Source: Limiplasma sp964416065
GTDB lineage: Bacteria; Bacillota; Clostridia; Christensenellales; Aristaeellaceae
DNA length: 10,128 bases
Reading direction: 5' to 3'
Assembly: GCA_964416065.1 (NCBI GenBank)
Contig: CAYQCL010000062.1
Coordinates: 1-10,128 of the forward strand
Translations under genes and position numbers: made by a program
Notes under the pieces: generated by a model
Databases searched by the model: none
The model's input: only the letters and a program-made list of their open reading frames with translations
Told to the model about the DNA's origin: nothing
Part shown: piece by piece, positions 6,600 through 10,128 of the stretch
Position numbering within the stretch: position 1 is the first letter of the stretch
Layout of the letters: every line of letters begins with the position of its first letter

Positions 6600-7172
6600 A
6601 TGCCATTGGAAGCAAAGGGACATACCCTATTCAAGCTGTTTTTTAGCACGCTGTATATCAGCGCCTTTACCTTTGGCGGCGGATTCGTCATCATCACGTT
6701 CATGAAGAGAAAGTTTGTGGATGAACTGCATTGGATCGATGAAAGCGAGATGCTGGACATGACCGCGCTGGCGCAGTCGTCCCCCGGCGCAATCGCCGTA
6801 AACGCAGCTATTTTGGTAGGCTGGCGTGTAGCGGGGTTTGGGGGAATGATCATAGCGGTGCTGGGAACCATCCTCCCGCCCATGCTGATTCTAACGGTCA
6901 TTTCCTTCTTCTATTCCGCCTTTGCCTCAAACGCCTATGTCGCGCTGGTTCTAAAGGGGATGCAAGCTGGAGTGGCCGCTGTCATTTTGGACGTGGTCTG
7001 CTCGCTCGGCTCCGGCGTGATAAAGCGGCGTTGTCCTATCCATCTTGCCATCATGATCGGTGCGTTTGCCGCGGCCTTTTTTCTTGAAATCCAGGTGGTA
7101 TGGATCATATTAGTCTCGGCCTTGATTGGAATTCTCCTGTCGCTTCGGGATCATTTCAAGGAGAAACAATGA
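6600..7172 (+). CDS. Chromate transporter (CHR) family protein, first short subunit
   Basis: A 190-residue membrane protein with one CHR domain: FTFGGGFV (23-30), AQSSPGAIAVNAA (58-70) and VAGFGGMIIAVLGTILPP (77-94) are the family signatures. Five to six hydrophobic segments follow, ending in a charged tail. Short CHR proteins occur as gene pairs whose two products form the equivalent of one long ChrA; some pairs are shown to expel chromate, but the natural substrate of most is unknown. The start is ATG at 6600, with AAAGGGGGG just upstream. The next gene overlaps this stop codon by four bases (ATGA), so the two are translationally coupled. Expression is probably under the divergent LysR protein. 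Confidence 0.93.
   Translation: MPLEAKGHTLFKLFFSTLYISAFTFGGGFVIITFMKRKFVDELHWIDESEMLDMTALAQSSPGAIAVNAAILVGWRVAGFGGMIIAVLGTILPPMLILTVISFFYSAFASNAYVALVLKGMQAGVAAVILDVVCSLGSGVIKRRCPIHLAIMIGAFAAAFFLEIQVVWIILVSALIGILLSLRDHFKEKQ
7158..7163 (+). promoter_or_regulatory. Ribosome binding site deciding the start of the second CHR gene
   Basis: AAGGAG lies 5 bases before the ATG at 7169 and 8 bases before the in-frame ATG at 7172. Both are far better supported than the upstream in-frame ATG at 7100, whose first 23 residues would lie inside the previous gene and do not look like the family. Confidence 0.75.
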
Positions 7173-7738
7173 TGATTGCTTTTCAGCTGTTTTTAAGCTT
7201 TTTCCAAATCGGCATGTTCAGCATCGGCGGGGGCTACGCCGCGATGCCTCTGATTCAAAGCGAGGTCGTTGCAGGGCATGGATGGCTGTCCATGAACGAA
7301 TTCACCGATCTGATCACCATTGCCGAAATGACGCCCGGGCCGATCTCCATCAACGCTGCGGCGTTTGTAGGCGTCAGGGTCGTTGGCATTCCGGGGGTTC
7401 TTATCGCGACCCTTGGATGTGTTCTTCCCTCCTGCCTGATCGTTTCGCTGCTTGCCCTTGTTTATGCGCGCTATAAAAACGCTCCCGCTCTTCAGAATGT
7501 TTTGGGAGCGCTTCGACCGGCCGTTGTCGCGTTAATCGCGTCCGCGGGCCTGTCCATTCTCCAAATGGTGGCCTTCAACGGGGAAGCCGCTCGTGTAGAG
7601 CACTTGGAGTGGATGAGAATTCTTCTTTTCGCCGCCGCTTTTCTGATTCTTAGAAGGCTAAAATGGAACCCTATATTGGTCATGCTTCTGTGTGGGGCGG
7701 CCGCGCTCCTTTTCGGCCTCATCACGGGAACCGTCTAG
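7169..7738 (+). CDS. Chromate transporter (CHR) family protein, second short subunit
   Basis: A 189-residue membrane protein with a single CHR domain, the partner of the preceding gene. Family signatures are FSIGGGYAAMPLI (17-29), EMTPGPISINAAAFVGVRV (53-71) and LGCVLPS (82-88). Hydrophobic helices fill the rest, with a charged loop around residues 138-150. The two proteins are clearly related but far from identical, as expected for an old duplication in which the subunits take opposite membrane orientation. The start at 7169 or 7172 overlaps the upstream stop in an ATGA arrangement. The gene runs toward the CTP synthase homologue; only 35 bases lie between the two stops, and these hold a terminator hairpin. 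Confidence 0.93.
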   Translation: MMIAFQLFLSFFQIGMFSIGGGYAAMPLIQSEVVAGHGWLSMNEFTDLITIAEMTPGPISINAAAFVGVRVVGIPGVLIATLGCVLPSCLIVSLLALVYARYKNAPALQNVLGALRPAVVALIASAGLSILQMVAFNGEAARVEHLEWMRILLFAAAFLILRRLKWNPILVMLLCGAAALLFGLITGTV

Positions 7739-7746
7739 GTGTGTCC

Positions 7747-7771
7747 AAAAAAGAGAGGTGCCGCCGCACCT
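7747..7771 (-). terminator. Intrinsic terminator of the CTP synthase homologue gene
   Basis: The inverted repeat AGGTGC CGCC GCACCT (7756-7771) begins two bases after the stop codon of the minus-strand gene. On that strand it is followed by CTC and then six T residues (bases 7747-7752 on the plus strand are A), the classical shape of a Rho-independent terminator. On the plus strand the hairpin is followed by TATTTATCTTT, so it may also work, less well, for the CHR pair. Confidence 0.85.
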
Positions 7772-7773
7772 AT

Positions 7774-9366
7774 TTATCTTTCCAGCGCCGCGTGTACAAG
7801 CGCCTCAAATAACGGGTGCGGCTTGCCCGGGCGGCTGATATATTCGGGATGATAGACAACCGCCGAATAGAAGGGATGCCCCTCCAATTCAAACGCCTCG
7901 GGATACCCCGCGTCCATACTGACGCCCGTCATGCGCAGTCCCCTTCTTTCCAGTTCGGGCACATAGGTGGGATCGACCTCATAACGGTTGGAATGACGCT
8001 CTCGAATGATCTCCATGCCGTAGAGACGCTTCATGTCACTGTCCACCAGCCTTACATCGCCCGCGCCTATGCGCGCGGCGCTTCGGCTGTCATTTTGACA
8101 GATGCGGTTTTCAGGGATCTTCACCACAGGATGAGGGGTGGCGGGGTCGGCCTCTGTGGTATGCGCGTCAGAAATGCCAAGCAGATTGCGCGCGGCCTCC
8201 ACTATCGCCAGCTGCATGCCGTAGCCGATCGCCAGAAACGGAATCTTGTTTTCCCGCGCAAAGCGTGCCGTCACAAGCATACCGTCCACACCGCTTTTGC
8301 CAAACCCGCCAGGGAGCACGATTGCACGATAGCTCTCCAGCAAATCGCTGGCGTGTTCGGGGGTGACGTTTTCGGCGTCCACAAGGTCGACGACGGGACG
8401 CGCGCCGTTTTGGATCGCGGCATGCCTGATGGCTTCGGTTATGCTCAAATAGGCGTCAGGAACGGACGTGTATTTTCCCACGACAGCCACGCGCAGGGGC
8501 GTGGCCGCTTCCCTCGCGTTCTTGACAAAGCTACGCCACACCGCGAGATCCGGCGCTTTATCTGGAAGCTTCAACTCATTGAGCACCGCACGGGCCAGGC
8601 CCTCCTTCTCCAAAACCAGCGGCAGATCGTAAAGCATGTCCACATCCAGATTCTGGATGACATTGCTGGTCTTGACGTTGCAGAACAAGGCGATTTTATC
8701 CTTTCCCTCCCCGTTCATCGGAACCTCCGTGCGGCAAACGATGATGTCCGGCTGTATACCTGCGGCGCGTAAGGATTTGACGCTACTTTGCGTCGGCTTG
8801 GTTTTTAGCTCGCCCGCGGTGGAAAGATAAGGCATCAGTGTCAGGTGAATATAGCAGCAATCGCTGGGGGCGGGACATTCCAGCCTCATCTGACGGATGG
8901 CCTCCAGATAGACCGACGCCTCCATATCCCCCACCGTTCCGCCGATTTCCACTATGCTGATGTCCGCCTTGGAGCGCTGCGCCACCTCACGGATATTTTG
9001 CTTGATTTCGTTAGCCACATGCGGAATGGCCTGGATGGTGGAGCCATGGAATTCGCCTCTTAGCTCGCGTTCAAGCAAACGGCGATGGATTTTCCCTGTG
9101 GTACAACAGGCCTCTCCCGGAAGAGTCGTATCCACAAAGCGCTCATAATTTCCCAGGTCAAGGTCGGCCGCGTGGCCGTCATCGGTAATAAACGCCTCTC
9201 CATGCTCGAGTGGGCTTAAAAAAGACGGCTCAGCGTTATAGTAAAGATCCAGCTTCTGCATGCTCACGCGATAGCCGCGCGCCTTAAGCAGGCAGCCCAG
9301 CGAGGCCGCGGTAACGCCCTTTCCCAGCGAGGAGGTCACGCCGCCGGTGACAAATACAAACTTCAT
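7774..9366 (-). CDS. Divergent CTP synthase homologue lacking the glutaminase cysteine
   Basis: A 530-residue protein of normal CTP synthase length and layout: amidoligase domain (1-265), then glutamine amidotransferase domain (about 290-530). Normal enzymes make CTP from UTP, ATP and glutamine in the cytosol. Kept here are the P-loop SSLGKG with Lys16, Lys38, Asp70, Glu140 in EIGGTVGD, KTKPTQ (188-193), the PGGFG oxyanion loop (352-356), and His506/Glu508 in YHPEY. Changed is the nucleophile elbow: the family's GICLGMQ reads AIGYGMQ (379-385), so Gly381 replaces the catalytic cysteine. Other near-invariant motifs are also altered (YYNAEPSFLSP; DGHAADLDLGN; PTQSSV; ERHSNRYE; GVSMD). The frame is intact and well expressed in appearance, so it is not a decaying pseudogene. 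It is probably ammonia-dependent or has a new substrate. The ATG at 9366 is preferred to TTG at 9372. A strong promoter precedes the gene and a terminator follows it. Confidence 0.9.
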   Translation of the reverse strand: MKFVFVTGGVTSSLGKGVTAASLGCLLKARGYRVSMQKLDLYYNAEPSFLSPLEHGEAFITDDGHAADLDLGNYERFVDTTLPGEACCTTGKIHRRLLERELRGEFHGSTIQAIPHVANEIKQNIREVAQRSKADISIVEIGGTVGDMEASVYLEAIRQMRLECPAPSDCCYIHLTLMPYLSTAGELKTKPTQSSVKSLRAAGIQPDIIVCRTEVPMNGEGKDKIALFCNVKTSNVIQNLDVDMLYDLPLVLEKEGLARAVLNELKLPDKAPDLAVWRSFVKNAREAATPLRVAVVGKYTSVPDAYLSITEAIRHAAIQNGARPVVDLVDAENVTPEHASDLLESYRAIVLPGGFGKSGVDGMLVTARFARENKIPFLAIGYGMQLAIVEAARNLLGISDAHTTEADPATPHPVVKIPENRICQNDSRSAARIGAGDVRLVDSDMKRLYGMEIIRERHSNRYEVDPTYVPELERRGLRMTGVSMDAGYPEAFELEGHPFYSAVVYHPEYISRPGKPHPLFEALVHAALER

Positions 9367-9375
9367 CTTCAATCG

Positions 9376-9381
9376 CTCCTT
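9376..9381 (-). promoter_or_regulatory. Ribosome binding site deciding the CTP synthase homologue start
   Basis: Minus-strand AAGGAG lies 9 bases before the ATG at 9366 but only 3 bases before the TTG at 9372. The ATG also yields the family-typical start MKFVFVTGG, so it is the better choice. Confidence 0.75.
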
Positions 9382-9402
9382 ATCATAAAGCGTGCCGTGA
9401 TC

Positions 9403-9431
9403 ATTGTATGGCTATGAGGGATCGTTGTCAA
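9403..9431 (-). promoter_or_regulatory. Strong promoter of the CTP synthase homologue gene
   Basis: On the minus strand a perfect TTGACA (9426-9431) and TACAAT (9403-9408; five of six bases) are separated by exactly 17 bases. The TGA inside the -35 is the stop codon of the upstream hydrolase gene (9428-9430). Predicted transcription starts near 9396, leaving about 30 bases before the ATG. Confidence 0.75.
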
Positions 9432-10072
9432 TCCTTCCAAACGGCCATGGTCATAATTTCAGGGCGCGCGGCGATATCCTGCCGTGTGACGCGCAGAAGC
9501 GGCGCCTGCTCATCCTCCGCCCCGCAAAGAGAAAGAAAGTCCGTAAGCGGCGCGATGGGCATCTCCTCGTCATACATGGTGCGATAGTGCATCGGAATGG
9601 TCAGCCTCGGACGAAGCACCGACCGCACCTCCTGCGCGGTTTGAGCATCGATGGTATAGTAACCGCCCACCGGCAGGAGGAGGATATCCAGTGGGCCGAT
9701 CCGCTCTGCCTGTCTGCGGGCGGGCACATGCCCCAGATCGCCGGCGTGTCCAATACGCAGTCCCTCCGCCTCGATGATGAAAAACACGTTTTCCCCGCGA
9801 AGCGCGCCGCCCCTTTCATCATGGCAGGTGCGTACTCCCGTGATCGTCATATTTTCCAGACGATGGACATCCTCCTGATCGATGACCCTTGCGTCGGAAC
9901 TGATGCATTGAAGGCCGTCGTGATCGTGATGATGATGGCTAATCGTGCATACTTGGGCCCGCACCGAGCGTTTGGGATAGTTGTAAAAATCGCCGTAGGG
10001 ATCGGTCGCGATTACCGTCCCGTCCTCCAGCGTCAACGTAAAAAAGGAATGTCCGAGATATTTCAGAATCAT
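9428..10072 (-). CDS. Small metallo-beta-lactamase-fold hydrolase (UlaG-like, COG2220 type)
   Basis: A 214-residue cytosolic protein with a complete set of metal ligands for a two-zinc (or Mn/Fe) MBL-fold site: His46, His48, Asp50 and His51 in SHHHHDHDG, His84 in TCHDE, Asp112 in HAGDLGH, and His162 in IPMHYR. The opening MILKYLGHSFFTL is typical of the UlaG-like branch, which includes ascorbate-6-phosphate lactonase, but this protein is much shorter than UlaG and the substrate cannot be given. The start is ATG at 10072, with a weak AAAGGCGG about 10 bases upstream. It lies 61 bases upstream of the CTP synthase homologue on the same strand, so read-through could link them, although the second gene has its own strong promoter. 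I see no convincing promoter in the 56 bases before the window ends. Confidence 0.9.
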   Translation of the reverse strand: MILKYLGHSFFTLTLEDGTVIATDPYGDFYNYPKRSVRAQVCTISHHHHDHDGLQCISSDARVIDQEDVHRLENMTITGVRTCHDERGGALRGENVFFIIEAEGLRIGHAGDLGHVPARRQAERIGPLDILLLPVGGYYTIDAQTAQEVRSVLRPRLTIPMHYRTMYDEEMPIAPLTDFLSLCGAEDEQAPLLRVTRQDIAARPEIMTMAVWKD

Positions 10073-10128
10073 CGTTATAATTCCGCCTTTCTGCGACAGG
10101 CACCAATGGGGTTATGAAACCCGAAGGC

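Noticed and set aside
7816..8772. A 318-codon open frame on the plus strand opposite the CTP synthase homologue.
   Set aside because: It is the complement of a recognised gene in a GC-rich region; its translation is rich in His, Arg and Ala, with no family resemblance or ribosome binding site.
7774..9366. Reading the CTP synthase homologue as a decaying pseudogene.
   Set aside because: The frame is complete and has a consensus-like promoter, a good ribosome binding site, an intrinsic terminator and conserved amidoligase residues; decay would be expected to leave stops or frameshifts.
9404..10117. A 237-codon open frame on the plus strand opposite the MBL-fold hydrolase.
   Set aside because: The minus-strand frame has a full set of metal-binding motifs; this one is a low-meaning antisense translation.
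10109..10122. Small hairpin GGGTT/AACCC near the right edge as a terminator of an upstream gene.
   Set aside because: The stem is only five pairs with no adjacent T-run, and the window ends too soon to judge it.
1..10128. CRISPR arrays, insertion sequences, phage or integrase genes, and toxin-antitoxin pairs.
   Set aside because: No regularly spaced direct repeats, terminal inverted repeats, transposase or recombinase motifs were seen. The tRNA at the left edge is a possible integration site, but its 3' end is outside the window.

Overview
The window reads as a piece of a bacterial chromosome, most likely from a moderately GC-rich member of the Firmicutes (Clostridia-like). The basis is AGGAGG-type ribosome binding sites, some TTG starts, sigma-A style promoters with 17-base spacers, paired short CHR transporters, and gene families typical of that group. 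No insertion sequence, CRISPR array, phage gene or integrase was seen. Eight protein genes and one partial tRNA fill nearly all of the sequence.

Layout. Positions 1-58 hold most of a tRNA-Lys(TTT) gene on the minus strand, with its own promoter just behind the stop codon of a membrane acyltransferase gene (170-1183, minus). Back-to-back promoters at 1208-1277 separate that gene from a large plus-strand gene (1307-4462). It encodes a complete endonuclease Q-like PHP nuclease joined to a complete UvrD/PcrA-type helicase and ends in the peptide QLRLF, which resembles a sliding-clamp binding motif. Tail-to-tail with it, one base between stops, is a minus-strand Rossmann-fold protein related to methyltransferases and spermidine synthases (4464-5534). 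Next comes a LysR regulator (5609-6502, minus), divergent from two overlapping short chromate-transporter genes (6600-7172 and 7169-7738). A perfect dyad lies between them. The right third carries, on the minus strand, a small metallo-beta-lactamase-fold hydrolase (9428-10072) followed by a CTP synthase homologue (7774-9366). The latter has its own strong promoter and a clear intrinsic terminator.

Two things stand out. First, the nuclease-helicase fusion appears to combine recognition and nicking of deaminated bases, strand unwinding, and possibly attachment to the replication clamp in one polypeptide: a plausible single-protein DNA repair machine. Second, the CTP synthase homologue keeps the core of the amidoligase site and the glutaminase His-Glu pair. 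It has Gly-Tyr where the family has the catalytic Cys-Leu, and it departs from the family in other near-invariant N-terminal motifs. It cannot be an ordinary glutamine-dependent CTP synthase and may be an ammonia-dependent enzyme or a repurposed paralogue.

All calls come from reading translations and bases by eye. No database search, alignment or folding program was run.
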